Shown: piece by piece, positions 8,679 through 18,852 of the stretch
How positions within the stretch are numbered: position 1 is the first letter of the stretch
Layout: every line of letters starts with the position of its first letter
DNA from: a bacterium
Lineage (GTDB): Bacteria; Patescibacteriota; Gracilibacteria; Peribacterales; Peribacteraceae
Direction of reading: 5' to 3'
NCBI GenBank assembly: GCA_029558515.1
Contig: JAKQEM010000024.1
Location: 1 to 57,163 of the forward strand
Length of the DNA stretch: 57,163 bases
Notes under the pieces: model-generated
Seen by the model: the letters and a program-made list of their open reading frames with translations, nothing else
Databases searched by the model: none
What the model was told of the DNA's origin: nothing
Translations under genes and position numbers: made by a program

Positions 8679-9275
8679 TTACTTCATGCGGGCCTCCTCG
8701 ATCTGCCGTTGAATGGTATTCAGGACAATGAGATGCCGAGGATCCTGCAAAATATCCTGCACAAACCGATCCTTCAGACTGAGGCGGTAGAGAAAGTCCG
8801 CCTCGGAAAATATGGAGTACTTCACGTTGCGCAGCGTCACATCCTGCGAGAGGAGAGCCTCCAACACCTCCTTGCGCACGTCCCCGACGATGAGGAGATC
8901 CACTTTGCTCTCCGTACCGCTCAAATTGCCCGCGAGGAGCACCAGCCGGGCACCGGGAAGCGACTTCAAACTGGTCACGAAGGGACTCTCACCCTGCACC
9001 GCCTTGCTGAAGAGATTCCGCAAATCGGTGTAGAGGGGGAAATCCGTGTCGACTTTATAGTATTTCTTCCGATTTCTATGTCTCGCCTTCACCACACCGA
9101 TGCGACGAAGATTCTCCAATTCGCGGCGGATGGAGTTAATTTGCTCATTGAGCAGTCGAGTAAGCTCACGAATGAAGTACTCCTCCTCGGGGTGCAACAG
9201 GAAGGTCGACAGCAATTTTACACGCGTTTGCGAGCTGAAAAGCGCCTTCAGGATGGATACGGATGACATGTTCAC
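8679..9275 (-). CDS. Winged-helix regulator with C-terminal nucleotidyltransferase-like region
   Basis: Probable DNA-binding regulator. Residues ~8-75 form an ArsR-like winged helix: 'RVKLLSTFLLHPEEEYFIRE', 'INSIRRELENLRRIGVV' as recognition helix, and the basic wing 'KARHRNRKKYYKV'. The C-terminal half has 'ARLVLLAGNLSG' and 'SKVDLLIVGDV', resembling the GS...DLL(I/V)VG core of minimal nucleotidyltransferase domains, though the first acidic pair is not clear. HTH-plus-MNT proteins of about 200 residues occur in CPR genomes and archaea. The regulated gene is unknown. It diverges from the VirB6-like operon across 240 AT-rich bases and could control it. Confidence 0.65.
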   Translation of the reverse strand: MNMSSVSILKALFSSQTRVKLLSTFLLHPEEEYFIRELTRLLNEQINSIRRELENLRRIGVVKARHRNRKKYYKVDTDFPLYTDLRNLFSKAVQGESPFVTSLKSLPGARLVLLAGNLSGTESKVDLLIVGDVRKEVLEALLSQDVTLRNVKYSIFSEADFLYRLSLKDRFVQDILQDPRHLIVLNTIQRQIEEARMK

Positions 9276-9481
9276 AAACAGTATTCACCAAGGGTAGAGA
9301 AGTGCAAGAAAGTTACTCAATGGAATGATCATACAATGTATTCATACAATTTGGCTTATTGAAGCCAATAAATATGATTTTAATCCTTTGTTCACTGCAT
9401 GGATGAACACAATTTATACTCGCATTGACTCTGCTTTCATGGTGCAATCATACATTCGAGGAGTGTGCAGAAGCCCGTACA

Positions 9482-9510
9482 TTGAGGAAAAAATGAATAA
9501 ATGCTACAAT
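9482..9510 (+). promoter_or_regulatory. Promoter of the VirB6-like operon
   Basis: -35 TTGAGG (9482-9487), 17-base spacer, -10 TACAAT (9505-9510), ATG at 9518. With 7 bases between the -10 and the ATG the mRNA would be essentially leaderless. The rest of the AT-rich 9276-9481 gap shows no gene. Confidence 0.6.
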
Positions 9511-9517
9511 AATCGGA

Positions 9518-11362
9518 ATGCCTGCACGTTCCCCAAACCTCACCCATCGCGCACGTTGGGCACTGAGCATCCTGGCCGGAATAGGAGGACTATGCTCCCC
9601 CATTCTGGCATGGGCGCAAGGAAATCCCTTTGGCTCCAGCTTGATCGATGTGGTTGCAACATCTACGACCCTCATCGTCACCATACTCCATGTGCTCACG
9701 TGGGTGGTGTTCTTCTATCTGAATATTCTTCTCAGTCCGACATTCATATTCGATCTGAACCCGACCACGGGAGCTCCCGGTTCATTCATGGACTTGCTCA
9801 ATGATCTCTGGATGTTCTCACGCGATCTGGTGAATATCGTCTTCGCGTTTGCCCTCGTCGGAGTCGCCGTGGTGACTATCGTCATGGCGAAGAAGGATTT
9901 CATCGTCGAACACTGGCAGAAATTCGTCCTGGCTATCATTTTCGTGAACTTCTCATGGCTCTTCCCCCGGCTCATTCTGGATGCAGCCAACGTGACTGCG
10001 GCAACCGTCTACAGCATCCCTTCGCTCATCGCAACCAATAACGTCTGCAGAATTAACTCCGTTGGATTCTATCCGAATGCCAATTGTCAGCTCACCACGC
10101 TGGGCAACAATATCTACCGGTGCGACTGCTTCTACGTCAATAACTTGAAATTGTTCATCGATACGCCGGAGTACAACGCAATCAATGGAAACGATGGCTG
10201 GGATTGTCCGCTAGCCAGCGGCGTGCTCTGCTATCAGCGAAAAGTCCTCGATCCCAATGCGGTGGCGGGGCATGCGGCCATCCTCAATGGATTGATTGTC
10301 AACCATGCGCGCCTGCAGTCACTCGCAAGCATTCCTCCCAGTACGGGAGGAACCACCGCCATCGATCAGACTCTCCGATTCCTGCTGCGGGAACTCATGG
10401 TCGTCGCTTTTCATGTCATGCTTCTCTTTCCGCTGTTTGCCCTCTTCATCGCATTCCTCATACGGATTCCGGTTCTCTGGCTCACCATCGCCGCCATGCC
10501 TTTCTACTTTCTGGGATGGGTCATCCCGGAGAAACTGACGGGTGGCTATACCCAGAAAATCATTGATCTCTTCCTGAAAGCCGCATTTCTCCCTGCCATC
10601 GTGGGTATTCCCCTCTCCGTCGGATTCATCATGGTCAACGCGGGCACCAATATCCCCCACAACGCAACGAATCGTCTTCCGGGAATGGACATCGTCATCA
10701 ATCTGCTGCCGACCATCAATACCGTCTCAGAATTGCTCTGGATGCTCATCAGCATGGGGGTGGTGTGGGTCGGCGTGTTCGCGGTGCTCAAGGATATGGA
10801 CATCATGGGCAAGGGAAGCGAGGCAATCAACGCATTCGGAAAGACACTCGGCGGCATTGCAGTCAGACTGCCTCTGGCCGCGCCGATCATCCCCGGCATC
10901 GGTGGCAAATCCATTCTCGCTCTGCCACAGATGGCAGAAGGAATTAAAACGCAGCTTAAGCAAGGGGCAAGGTGGGATGATCTTAATTTCGGGAATGCCA
11001 TGAAATCGGGAACCACCGCGCAAGCCGCCAAAGAGCTTGCGCCTCAGAACAATAAGCTCAATGACATTGCTACCTCCCTCAAAAATGTTGCCAATGATCT
11101 GAAAAACAATCCGGGATTGAGTACAGCGGAAGCGGCAAAACGCTTCAACGCCGTTACGCAACCACATGGGATAACAATCGATGAAAACAATTTGCAATCA
11201 ACCATGAATGAGTTCATCACAGGATTGAAAAATAATAAAGCTGATGCCGCCCAGGTTACAAACATACAAAACAGCCTGAATGACTGGGTGAGTGCGGTAC
11301 AAAAACGCACGACGCCGGCAGCGCCTCCCCCCGCCGGAGCCCCACCCAATCCCGCTCCGTAA
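9518..11362 (+). CDS. TrbL/VirB6-like multipass membrane protein
   Basis: Predicted inner-membrane channel-type component of a type IV secretion or pilus-like machine. The 614-residue protein begins with a signal-like helix ending 'ILAWAQG' (residues ~18-34). A cluster of membrane helices follows at ~40-75, 90-125 and 135-160. A Cys-rich extracellular loop comes next ('NNVCRINSVGFYPNANCQ', 'YRCDCFY', 'WDCPLASGVLCYQ', ~185-260), then a second helix cluster (~300-460) and a long soluble Gln/Asn/Lys-rich tail ending in Pro/Ala ('PAAPPPAGAPPNPAP'). The next gene starts 6 bases downstream, implying co-expression. No ATPase (VirB4/VirD4) is in the window, so the assignment rests on topology. Confidence 0.55.
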   Translation: MPARSPNLTHRARWALSILAGIGGLCSPILAWAQGNPFGSSLIDVVATSTTLIVTILHVLTWVVFFYLNILLSPTFIFDLNPTTGAPGSFMDLLNDLWMFSRDLVNIVFAFALVGVAVVTIVMAKKDFIVEHWQKFVLAIIFVNFSWLFPRLILDAANVTAATVYSIPSLIATNNVCRINSVGFYPNANCQLTTLGNNIYRCDCFYVNNLKLFIDTPEYNAINGNDGWDCPLASGVLCYQRKVLDPNAVAGHAAILNGLIVNHARLQSLASIPPSTGGTTAIDQTLRFLLRELMVVAFHVMLLFPLFALFIAFLIRIPVLWLTIAAMPFYFLGWVIPEKLTGGYTQKIIDLFLKAAFLPAIVGIPLSVGFIMVNAGTNIPHNATNRLPGMDIVINLLPTINTVSELLWMLISMGVVWVGVFAVLKDMDIMGKGSEAINAFGKTLGGIAVRLPLAAPIIPGIGGKSILALPQMAEGIKTQLKQGARWDDLNFGNAMKSGTTAQAAKELAPQNNKLNDIATSLKNVANDLKNNPGLSTAEAAKRFNAVTQPHGITIDENNLQSTMNEFITGLKNNKADAAQVTNIQNSLNDWVSAVQKRTTPAAPPPAGAPPNPAP

Positions 11363-11368
11363 ACCAGG

Positions 11369-12649
11369 ATGGAAGCACGCCTCCTCCATTTCGGGATGAA
11401 TGCCGGCAGCGCCGAACGCGGGCGGGAACGGGCAGAAACACCGTCAACTCGGGAACAGCTCAATCAGATGCAAGCTACGATCGATACCCAAACAAACCGG
11501 AGATTGGAGCAATTTCAGCAAGATCCGAAACGTATGTTCTCGGAAACGCTCCTGCAGCAGGGACCGGCAATGATCGACCGCATGAAGAAAACTAGCGAAT
11601 TCTATCGATCACACATTGAGGATGCGGGCATCCGCACCGACCTGCTCCGGGCGGTGGAGAACGGTCCCGAGTCTTTCGGCGAGGAGATGAGCGCCATCAT
11701 GGATGCCATCGTCGACATACCCGATTATGAAGAAGAAAACGCTCCCGTACATCGGTACTTACACCCCAAACGCATCAGAACGCGTGATGACGATCCGCGC
11801 ATGGTCACGTACTTCGAAACCAACTACAACCAAATGAACAAGGATAAAGCGCGACTGGAACAGCTCAAGCAAGTCTATCCCGCGCACGTCGAGCAGCTGA
11901 CGACCCTGCAGCAGGCCATTGACGGACTCGCAAGCGCAAATCCCGGCTATGCCGCTCAGAAATACCTCGAAGAAAATGTGAGCGGAACGGGTGAAGCCAT
12001 CAAACACTTCAGCAAAACCATGGGGTGCGGCGCACTCGCGCTCGCCGGCGTTCTGTTCACCGTCGTCGCCGTCATCAACAATAAGAAGTTCGATTGGAAA
12101 CCTCTGATTGCACTCACGGGCGCCGCTCTTATTGCGAGCCCCGGACTGCGGCGCATGCTCCTGGGGGGAAAATTTGAGAATGAAATTGCGGAAGTACGGC
12201 AATCCATCAACACAGACACCCTGGCATGGATGACCGAGCACGGCATCGAAGGAAAAACATGGGCAGCGCTCGTCGAACGCATGCAAGATCCGAATGATGA
12301 GGACATCAATGCTGCAATCACGGCCCTGGAATCAGGACGACATACCTACATCGCGCAAGAGGAGCTGGAAGAACGTGCACGCACGCTTCTCCCCGGAGAC
12401 ACCGCGGAGATACGCACGGCACGCGTCCATCTGCAGGATATGATGCGGAACGGCCGTTTCCCGAGCTTCGTGCGAAGCATGCGAGGACCAAAAAAGCCGG
12501 ATGCCCAGCAGACGGTGCGAGATTTCATCACAGTCGGCAGCGCAAAAACCACCAGAGAGCTGCAGGCGGCGGAAGAAGCGGCGGAGCAACGGAAACAGCA
12601 GGACGATACGGCAACTGAGACGTTTATTTCGTCGCCTCCCGTTTCGTAA
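11369..12649 (+). CDS. Hypothetical protein with a central two-helix membrane segment
   Basis: Function unknown. Residues 1-200 are charged and helical ('TREQLNQMQATIDTQTNRRL', 'NQMNKDKARLEQLKQVYP'), likely coiled coil. A hairpin of two membrane helices follows ('ALALAGVLFTVVAVINNKKF', then 'LIALTGAALIASPGLRRMLL', ~215-265). The C-terminal 160 residues are again charged and helical. It follows the VirB6-like gene by 6 bases, so the pair probably forms one membrane assembly. Its last 26 bases overlap the end of the convergent infB. An alternative start at the tenth codon (Met, 11396) is possible. Confidence 0.6.
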   Translation: MEARLLHFGMNAGSAERGRERAETPSTREQLNQMQATIDTQTNRRLEQFQQDPKRMFSETLLQQGPAMIDRMKKTSEFYRSHIEDAGIRTDLLRAVENGPESFGEEMSAIMDAIVDIPDYEEENAPVHRYLHPKRIRTRDDDPRMVTYFETNYNQMNKDKARLEQLKQVYPAHVEQLTTLQQAIDGLASANPGYAAQKYLEENVSGTGEAIKHFSKTMGCGALALAGVLFTVVAVINNKKFDWKPLIALTGAALIASPGLRRMLLGGKFENEIAEVRQSINTDTLAWMTEHGIEGKTWAALVERMQDPNDEDINAAITALESGRHTYIAQEELEERARTLLPGDTAEIRTARVHLQDMMRNGRFPSFVRSMRGPKKPDAQQTVRDFITVGSAKTTRELQAAEEAAEQRKQQDDTATETFISSPPVS

Positions 12650-14861
12650 ACTCGCGGAGGTAGATTTCCAGCACGTCGCCCATCTCCACGGGGATCGTCG
12701 TTTCGATGCGCAGACCGCACTCCGTCCCTTCCTTCGCCTCCTTGATATCGGTATCCACTTTACGGAGCATCAAAATTCTGCCCGTCCCCATCTGCTCTCC
12801 CCCGCGGAACAATCGGAAAGGCAACCGTTTGATGACGCCGTCGATCACGCGTCCGCCGATGATCTGCTCGCTCTTCTTGGTGAGGAATAAGCCTTTTACC
12901 TCCAGGTGACCAAGAATTTTCTCCTGCTCTTCCGGTTCCAGGAGCCCCGTGAGGAGCCCCTGCACTTCCTCGAGCAGCGTGTAGATGACGTCGTACTGCC
13001 GAATGCGCACGAGTTCCCGTTCCGCGGTCCGCTGAACGGCCGGGGGCACCAGGGCACGGAACGCCAGAACCAACGCGGAACTCGCCGCAGCCATCATGAC
13101 ATCACTCTCCGATACCGCACCCACCGCACTGTGAATCACTTTCACCTGCACATCCTCGGTCCCCAGCTTCTCGAGCGACAACTGCAACGCCTCCAGAGAA
13201 CCTTGCGCATCAGCCTTGAGAACAATCTTGAGCTGACGGAGCTTGCCCTCATGGAGCATGCTCACCAAATCGCCCATACCCTGCTTTTGCTGCATGCTGA
13301 CTCGGTCCATCACTTCCTTGAGCAACTCGCGCGCATGTCGTTCCGTCGGCATCACCTGCAGAATATCTCCCACATGCGGCACGGAACTAAATCCTGAGAG
13401 TCGTACCGCACCCGACGGCTCCACGGACGACAGCCTCTTCCCCGCCGCATCGGCCATCGCGCGTACTTTGCCAACCGTATGCCCGCAGATGAAGGCATCG
13501 CCGATGTGCAGCGTCCCCGTATTGACAATGACGGAGGCAAGCGGTCCCAAGGCGGGATCCAGATGACTCTCGATGACGGTGGCGACGGCGGCACGGTGAG
13601 GATTGGCTTTGAGACCACGCAATTCCGCAATGAGCACTATATGATCCAGCAGAGAATCAATGCCGATCTTCGTCACGGCGGAGGTCGGCACGAACGGGAC
13701 CACGCCGCCCCATTCTTCCGGTTGAACGCCCTGCGCCGCCAGCTCTCCCTTCACGCGATCCGGGTCGGCATTGGGCCGATCCATTTTGTTGATGGCGACG
13801 ATGAGCGGCACATCGGCTTCCTTCGCATGGTTGATGGCTTCGATGGTTGTCTCCTTCACGCCCTCCTCCGCAGAAACCACGAGAATCGCAATATCAGTCA
13901 GCTGTGCCCCTCGAGCGCGCATCGCGGTGAAAGCCTGATGTCCCGGCGTATCCAGGAACGTAATGGCCTTGCCGTCGTGCACGACCTGATAGGCGCCGAT
14001 GTGCTGCGTGATGCCCCCGGATTCGCCGGCAACGATATTGGACTTGCGGATGACGTCCAGAATGGATGTCTTGCCGTGGTCCACATGCCCCATGATCACG
14101 ACGATGGGAGGACGGGGAACCAAATGATCGGGTTCGTCCTTCAGAAGATCCTGCAGATTACCGCTCAGGAGATCTTCCACCTTGGCCGCCTCCAGTTCCT
14201 TCTCCACGGTAATGCCCAATTCCGACGCCACGATGGCCGCGGTATCGAAATCGATGGACTGAGTGACGGTAACCATCACCCCGTTTTTCATGAGTGTCTG
14301 AATCACTTTCGGTACTTGCACACCCACTTTCTCCGCAAATTCTTTGACGGAAATCTGCGATGGCAGTGAGACGGTCCCCGTCTTCCTCTTAATTTGCTCC
14401 TGCGCGGCGGCAGCCCCTCGATCCCGACGAATCAGGCTCGCCTCCCGCTCTTCGCGGGCACGCTCCTCCTTCTCCTCCTTGGTCAGCACCGGTGCCTGCT
14501 GCTGCATCGCCTTCGCCTGCCGATCGATGGCGGCCTTAGAAACATCTTCAAGGCTCAGTTTGCGCAGCACATTCAACGTATCGGGAGCCGCGCGCTCCTC
14601 CGTCTTCTGTGCGGGTTCCCGACTCGTCGTCTCCTTCGCTTCCACGACTCTCTCCTCGGACGATCCGTCCCCCATCGCCAGCACGGCATCCATATCGATG
14701 GGGATATCGTGCTTGCGCGCGACGAAACGAATGACGCCCTGCGCCAAATTGTCCGGAATCTCACGATCCGTCGGACGAATGCCGAACTCAACCGACTCCA
14801 GCTCCTTGCGCAGCTGCTGTCCCGTCATACCCAATGCTTTTGCCACCTGCACGAGGCGCAT
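12624..14861 (-). CDS. infB: Translation initiation factor IF-2
   Basis: GTPase that brings initiator tRNA to the 30S subunit. The N-terminal IF2_N-like helix is '[20 protein letters not shown]'. A charged linker (~90-170) and a second IF2_N-like module ('[20 protein letters not shown]') follow. The G domain has '[12 protein letters not shown]', '[15 protein letters not shown]' and 'NKMDRPNAD'. The C-terminal tRNA-binding region has '[12 protein letters not shown]' and '[16 protein letters not shown]'. At 745 residues it is a short-linker form. It is downstream of nrnA on the same strand, a remnant of the common infB-rbfA-nrnA block in inverted relative order; rbfA is not here. Its 3' end overlaps the convergent gene by 26 bp. 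Confidence 0.97.
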   Translation of the reverse strand: MRLVQVAKALGMTGQQLRKELESVEFGIRPTDREIPDNLAQGVIRFVARKHDIPIDMDAVLAMGDGSSEERVVEAKETTSREPAQKTEERAAPDTLNVLRKLSLEDVSKAAIDRQAKAMQQQAPVLTKEEKEERAREEREASLIRRDRGAAAAQEQIKRKTGTVSLPSQISVKEFAEKVGVQVPKVIQTLMKNGVMVTVTQSIDFDTAAIVASELGITVEKELEAAKVEDLLSGNLQDLLKDEPDHLVPRPPIVVIMGHVDHGKTSILDVIRKSNIVAGESGGITQHIGAYQVVHDGKAITFLDTPGHQAFTAMRARGAQLTDIAILVVSAEEGVKETTIEAINHAKEADVPLIVAINKMDRPNADPDRVKGELAAQGVQPEEWGGVVPFVPTSAVTKIGIDSLLDHIVLIAELRGLKANPHRAAVATVIESHLDPALGPLASVIVNTGTLHIGDAFICGHTVGKVRAMADAAGKRLSSVEPSGAVRLSGFSSVPHVGDILQVMPTERHARELLKEVMDRVSMQQKQGMGDLVSMLHEGKLRQLKIVLKADAQGSLEALQLSLEKLGTEDVQVKVIHSAVGAVSESDVMMAAASSALVLAFRALVPPAVQRTAERELVRIRQYDVIYTLLEEVQGLLTGLLEPEEQEKILGHLEVKGLFLTKKSEQIIGGRVIDGVIKRLPFRLFRGGEQMGTGRILMLRKVDTDIKEAKEGTECGLRIETTIPVEMGDVLEIYLREFTKREATK

Positions 14862-14929
14862 GAACAGAAAACGAAAAAGGTACGACGAAAGCCTAGCAGA
14901 CTTGCAGAGCGGGAGAAAGGTGACGATCG

Positions 14930-15010
14930 ATCGTTGTTTCGTTTGTTCGTTATTCGTTGTTAGTTTAACCCCTGCTACTTGAGCAAACGAAAAACGAGCA
15001 ACAATAAATG
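14930..15010. repeat. Heptad-repeat array, hairpin-like
   Basis: Between nrnA and infB, 7-bp words CGTTGTT, TCGTTTG, TTCGTTA, TTCGTTG are followed by complements GCAAACG, AAAAACG, AGCAACA. The two halves could pair imperfectly around a loop near 14970. The word set is shared with 2854-2931. It could function as a transcription-attenuating stem between the two genes. Confidence 0.6.
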
Positions 15011-15011
15011 C

Positions 15012-16337
15012 TTATCCGTTCCCCGTAAGATCCTGCAAAATATCTCTCTCCTGGAGCACCGGTACGGTCGGAGTGTGCGGTTTTGATTCCGGTTCGGCAT
15101 TCGGTGTCCGTTGCGCGGGCAACGGAGGTGCGGGGACGGGGACGGGAGCCGGGAGAACATCGCGCTCCTGCTCCTCCGCTCTTTGTCGGGCCAATTCCTC
15201 CTTCAACGTTCGAATACACTCGAGCACCTGCAGCTGGAAGTTATCAAATGCGGGGATCTTGAATCCCGCCGCCCGCGCATGACCGCCGCCGCCGTACGTC
15301 CTGCCCGCCAGCTGACTGACATCCACCGCCGCCGTCGACCGCATGCTGGCTTTCAATCCCCCTTCCTCCAATTCGGTAAAGAGAACGTAAATATCGGCAT
15401 CAGGAATGGTGGAAATGAGTTCATCGAGAATCCCCTGCGTCTCCTTGCTGGTCGCTTCCATCTCCGCCAAATCGTCTTTGCCGATGGATGACCACACGAT
15501 GCGCGCGACACTGTCCATCTGAATGCGGTTCAGCGCGCGGCCCCAGATTTTGAGCGTGGAGAGCGGCTTGGTCTTGTACACATGCTGAATGATTTCCTGC
15601 TGACGAGCACCCATCTCCAGGAGTTCCGCGGCAACCTCCAGAGAGCGGGGTGTCGTATTGGGATTCTGGAAGCTCCGCGTATCGGTGATCAGGCCGGTGA
15701 GAAGCAGCGTCGCGATGTCCGGCGAGATGTTGTCGCGGAATGCCGGTACCTGCAGGAACCACGCATAGAGCACCTCGGTGGCACTGGCCGCCGTCGGATC
15801 GATGAGCTGCAACTGACCGAAACGCGTATTGCTGATGTGATGGTCGATATTGAGGATGGGGACGCTGCCGAAGAGATCCGCATGATCCTTGTACAGCGAT
15901 CCAAGGAGCGCGATATCCGCCGTATCCACGGTGACGATGAGATCGTACTTGGGATCACCTTCCTTCAAAGATACCTGCTGCGAACGAATGCCGCCGTGCT
16001 TGGGCACCACGATGATGTTCACGCGGTGATCCTCCACGCTGTAGCGCAACTTATCGATCTCCATCCCTTCTTCCATATTGATGGTAATCACGAAATCCGT
16101 GTTCTCCGCAATCTCGCGCTCAAGCTTCTCAAACCCCGGCATGAACTGCAGCGACTCGGGCAGCGTATCCGGGCAAATCACCGTGACGTCCTTGCCGAGA
16201 GACTGAAAAATGGCATAGCACGCGAGTGCACTACTGAGCCCGTCAGGATCGACATTCGCGTGCGGAATGATGAGAATCCGCTGATGCTGCTCAATGACTT
16301 TGAGGGCGGCCTGTACGGAAGCTGTGGAGAGACTCAT
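15012..16337 (-). CDS. nrnA: DHH/DHHA1 phosphoesterase, NrnA-like oligoribonuclease/pAp phosphatase
   Basis: Predicted Mn-dependent phosphoesterase that degrades nanoRNA and 3'-phosphoadenosine 5'-phosphate. Metal-binding motifs seen are 'PHANVDPDGLSSALA' (residues ~25-39), 'VTVDTAD' (~136), and the DHH motif 'NIDHHISNTRFG' (~165). The DHHA1 substrate motif is 'GGGGHARAAGF' (~350). A Glu/Gln then Pro-rich tail of about 60 residues ('PAPVPVPAPPLPAQRTP') is an extension beyond the usual ~320-residue enzyme. Between residues ~70 and 130 there is an insertion including 'VPKHGGIRSQQ'. A RecJ-type nuclease is excluded by size and the DHHA1 motif position. Confidence 0.85.
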   Translation of the reverse strand: MSLSTASVQAALKVIEQHQRILIIPHANVDPDGLSSALACYAIFQSLGKDVTVICPDTLPESLQFMPGFEKLEREIAENTDFVITINMEEGMEIDKLRYSVEDHRVNIIVVPKHGGIRSQQVSLKEGDPKYDLIVTVDTADIALLGSLYKDHADLFGSVPILNIDHHISNTRFGQLQLIDPTAASATEVLYAWFLQVPAFRDNISPDIATLLLTGLITDTRSFQNPNTTPRSLEVAAELLEMGARQQEIIQHVYKTKPLSTLKIWGRALNRIQMDSVARIVWSSIGKDDLAEMEATSKETQGILDELISTIPDADIYVLFTELEEGGLKASMRSTAAVDVSQLAGRTYGGGGHARAAGFKIPAFDNFQLQVLECIRTLKEELARQRAEEQERDVLPAPVPVPAPPLPAQRTPNAEPESKPHTPTVPVLQERDILQDLTGNG

Positions 16338-16350
16338 GGGTTAACATTCC

Positions 16351-16378
16351 ATTATAACATTTTTTATAGATTATGCAA
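16351..16378 (-). promoter_or_regulatory. nrnA promoter
   Basis: On the minus strand: -35 TTGCAT (16378-16373), 16-base AT-rich spacer, consensus -10 TATAAT (16356-16351). The ATG follows after 13 bases, leaving a leader of about six bases with no Shine-Dalgarno. It is the best-matching -10 in the window. The gap to tRNA-Pro (16379-16523) shows nothing else. Confidence 0.7.
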
Positions 16379-16523
16379 GTCCCCTCCTCCGGCATCCATA
16401 CATACCCCAGACTGCACAAAAGACGAGATTGTACTCATCACGCACAATCAACGCAACCGAAACGATAAAGTAACTCCCGATTCCTGCCGGCTCTGCCACC
16501 CTTCGCTCCGGAGGAATGGAGGA

Positions 16524-16599
16524 TGGTCGGGACGGAGAGACTCGAACTCTCGGCCTCATGCACCCCATGCATGCGTTCTGCCAACTGAACTACGTCCCG
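16524..16599 (-). tRNA. tRNA-Pro (GGG)
   Basis: 76 bases including encoded CCA. Acceptor CGGGACG pairs with CGTCCCG, the D-stem is GTTC/GAAC, the anticodon stem CATGC/GCATG encloses ATGGGGT with anticodon GGG, and the T-arm is GAGAG-TTCGAGT-CTCTC. All stems pair perfectly. Confidence 0.93.
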
Positions 16600-16633
16600 A
16601 TGCTGTCACTATACAGCACAATCTTCCCCTCGA

Positions 16634-17899
16634 TCAAAACGGCTTGGCATACTGCGCATCCTTCCCCAATTCTTCTTCGATACGGAGAAGCTCATTGTAC
16701 TTGCAGACACGGTCCGTACGGCTGAGGGACCCGGTTTTGATCTGCCCCGTGCCCAGAGCGACGGCGAGATGCGCAATGAACGTATCCTCGGTTTCACCGC
16801 TCCTATGACTGACCACCGCCGTCCAACCTTGTCGCTGTGCGAGCGCGATGGCATCCACCGTCTCGGACACGGAACCGATTTGATTGAGCTTGATGAGCAC
16901 GGAATTCACTGCCTTCTCATCGATGGCACGCTTGATGCGCTCGACATTCGTCACCAGCAGATCATCGCCGACGAGCTGCAATCGATCGCCCAGTTGCGCC
17001 GTCATGTGCGCAAATCCCGCCCAATCATCCTCTGCGTGAGAATCCTCGATACTGACAAACGGGTAGCGCTCGATCAATGCCGCGTAGTACGCCGTCAAAT
17101 CGGATGCGGAAAAATCACGACCGTCCACATGATACGTACCGTCCGTGTAAAATTCCGATGCGGCGGCATCAATGCCGATCTTGACCTTTCCGCCATAACC
17201 CGCTTCATCAATGGCTCGCGCCATGAAGTCAAATGCCTCCTTCCCATCCCGCACGCGCGGCGCAAACCCACCCTCGTCCCCTACGGCCGTGATATGCCCC
17301 GCTTCCTTCAGTAATTTCTTCAAACCTTGAAAGACTTCCGCACCGGCACGCAGCGCATCACTGAATCGATCAAATCCGGCGGGAATGATCATGCATTCCT
17401 GAAACGACAAGCCGCTATCCGCATGCTTGCCGCCGTTGATGACGTTCATCATCGGAACCGGAAGCAGGGTGGGATGAGGAAAGCCAAACTGCTCCGCAAG
17501 GGACACGTACAGCGGTTTCTTCTCCGATTGAGCGCGCGCACGGCACAGCGCCATGGACACGCCGAGAATGGCATTGGCTCCCAGTTTCGACTTATTGGGT
17601 GTGCCATCCAACGCCAGAAGGGCCGCATCGATCGCACGCTGGTCTCCCGCCTTCATTCCTTGCAAGGCGGGAGCAATGACATCGCTCACATGGCGCACCG
17701 CCCGCAGCACCGATTTTCCACCGAACACTTTCTTGTCTCCATCCCGCAGTTCCAATGCCTCATGGGAACCGGTGGATGCACCGGAAGGAACGGCGGCACG
17801 ACCCGAGGATCCGTCGGAGAGAACGCAATCCACCTCGACGGTGGGTGTTCCGCGGGAGTCCAGAATCTGACGAGCAAGAAAAGTGGTGATGGTGGGCAT
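16634..17899 (-). CDS. eno: Enolase
   Basis: Glycolytic 2-phosphoglycerate dehydratase, also a possible RNA-degradosome scaffold in other bacteria. Diagnostic segments: '[16 protein letters not shown]' (residues ~10-25), '[16 protein letters not shown]', '[18 protein letters not shown]', the catalytic '[10 protein letters not shown]', '[11 protein letters not shown]', 'GDDLLVTN', and '[19 protein letters not shown]'. The 421-residue length from ATG 17899 is standard. A longer open frame upstream has no homology-like sequence. The ATG lies 6 bases after TATGAT, supporting this start and a leaderless mRNA. Confidence 0.97.
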   Translation of the reverse strand: MPTITTFLARQILDSRGTPTVEVDCVLSDGSSGRAAVPSGASTGSHEALELRDGDKKVFGGKSVLRAVRHVSDVIAPALQGMKAGDQRAIDAALLALDGTPNKSKLGANAILGVSMALCRARAQSEKKPLYVSLAEQFGFPHPTLLPVPMMNVINGGKHADSGLSFQECMIIPAGFDRFSDALRAGAEVFQGLKKLLKEAGHITAVGDEGGFAPRVRDGKEAFDFMARAIDEAGYGGKVKIGIDAAASEFYTDGTYHVDGRDFSASDLTAYYAALIERYPFVSIEDSHAEDDWAGFAHMTAQLGDRLQLVGDDLLVTNVERIKRAIDEKAVNSVLIKLNQIGSVSETVDAIALAQRQGWTAVVSHRSGETEDTFIAHLAVALGTGQIKTGSLSRTDRVCKYNELLRIEEELGKDAQYAKPF

Positions 17900-17905
17900 G
17901 TCTTG

Positions 17906-17935
17906 ATCATACACACGCACTATCAACCAGACCAA
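17906..17935 (-). promoter_or_regulatory. eno promoter
   Basis: Minus strand -35 TTGGTC (17935-17930), 18-base spacer, -10 TATGAT (17911-17906), 6 bases to the enolase ATG. There is no room for a Shine-Dalgarno. Confidence 0.55.
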
Positions 17936-17951
17936 TACAATGTACAAAGGT

Positions 17952-17969
17952 CCTACAGGGCGTCTCTCC
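17952..17969. repeat. 18-bp dispersed repeat, intergenic copy
   Basis: CCTACAGGGCGTCTCTCC is identical to bases 41464-41481, which lie inside a membrane protein gene. Only half of the palindrome present at the other copy is kept here. Confidence 0.6.
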
Positions 17970-17972
17970 CGC

Positions 17973-18824
17973 TCACACGACATTGCTCTTTCCCCGTCCG
18001 ATCGTCCGACGATGAATGGCCGCCGACGCACCCGCGAGGAACGCGACGGCCAGCGCTTCCACACCGAATCCCGATGAGGGAAGACGCGGCGGAATGCTGT
18101 CTCCCGTGCCGGTTCGCTGCTCCAAACCCATCGAAGCGATCTGCGTTCCCGCGCCGGGAGCCGTCACATCTATTCCGACCAATCCGCCTGTTTCCCCGCG
18201 CAGGAGTCGCTGACGACGCTGTTCCATCAGTCGCAATTCGATGCGCCACTGCTCCTCCAAAGGATCGGTGGAAGAAAGGAGATTGCCCGATGCATTCGTA
18301 CCAAAAGAGTCAAAAAGCCCTTCGTCCCACACCAGGGCCGTGAGAGAGCGGTCCCAGTCGGCGAGATCACTCCATGCTCCGAGAGCCAAAAACGGCAGAA
18401 GGACAAGCAGGAGTACCGTAATGCGCCTGGCGCGCTGACGGATGACCCGCACGCAAAACACGATGAGGAGAAGGAATGCTGCAAGAACCGCCGGCCCGGA
18501 CCAACACAAGGTAAAGAGCGTCTGTGCGAATTGAAAGGAAGGCACAGCGGACGCAAGCAATTCCAACGCAAGCCAAACCAAGAGGATCAGTACGGGAACA
18601 AAATGCAGCAAGCGAAACGGATAATCGGCTCGATGAGACCGCAGCGTCGGGTACAGGAGCAGCGGGTAGGCAAGACCCAGTGTGCATGCCGTCAACCACG
18701 GCAGTGCACTGACCGATACGGGCGGCAGAAAGGCACTCACCGCGCCCGCAAGCGCGATCATCAGACCCAGAAGGATAATGAGCCGCGTTTCCGTGTCGTG
18801 CTTCAGAGGCATAGGGTCGGCCAT
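17973..18824 (-). CDS. Hypothetical polytopic membrane protein
   Basis: Function unknown. About five membrane helices lie in the first 155 residues ('[19 protein letters not shown]', '[18 protein letters not shown]', '[16 protein letters not shown]', '[19 protein letters not shown]'). An extracytoplasmic-like loop of about 100 residues rich in Gly/Thr/Arg follows. A last helix ('[19 protein letters not shown]') before a basic tail resembles a C-terminal anchor. It lies 73 bp before eno and 28 bp after corA on the same strand. Confidence 0.6.
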   Translation of the reverse strand: MADPMPLKHDTETRLIILLGLMIALAGAVSAFLPPVSVSALPWLTACTLGLAYPLLLYPTLRSHRADYPFRLLHFVPVLILLVWLALELLASAVPSFQFAQTLFTLCWSGPAVLAAFLLLIVFCVRVIRQRARRITVLLLVLLPFLALGAWSDLADWDRSLTALVWDEGLFDSFGTNASGNLLSSTDPLEEQWRIELRLMEQRRQRLLRGETGGLVGIDVTAPGAGTQIASMGLEQRTGTGDSIPPRLPSSGFGVEALAVAFLAGASAAIHRRTIGRGKSNVV

Positions 18825-18852
18825 GCTCCCCTATTCACGCATCTGTGTCAAT

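Noticed and set aside
17900-18064. Longer N-terminus for enolase; likewise upstream extensions of ftsA and ftsZ
   Set aside because: Enolase homology begins at [11 protein letters not shown] (17899), directly after a -10. The ftsA and ftsZ extensions are Pro/Phe-rich translations of spacer and repeat DNA.
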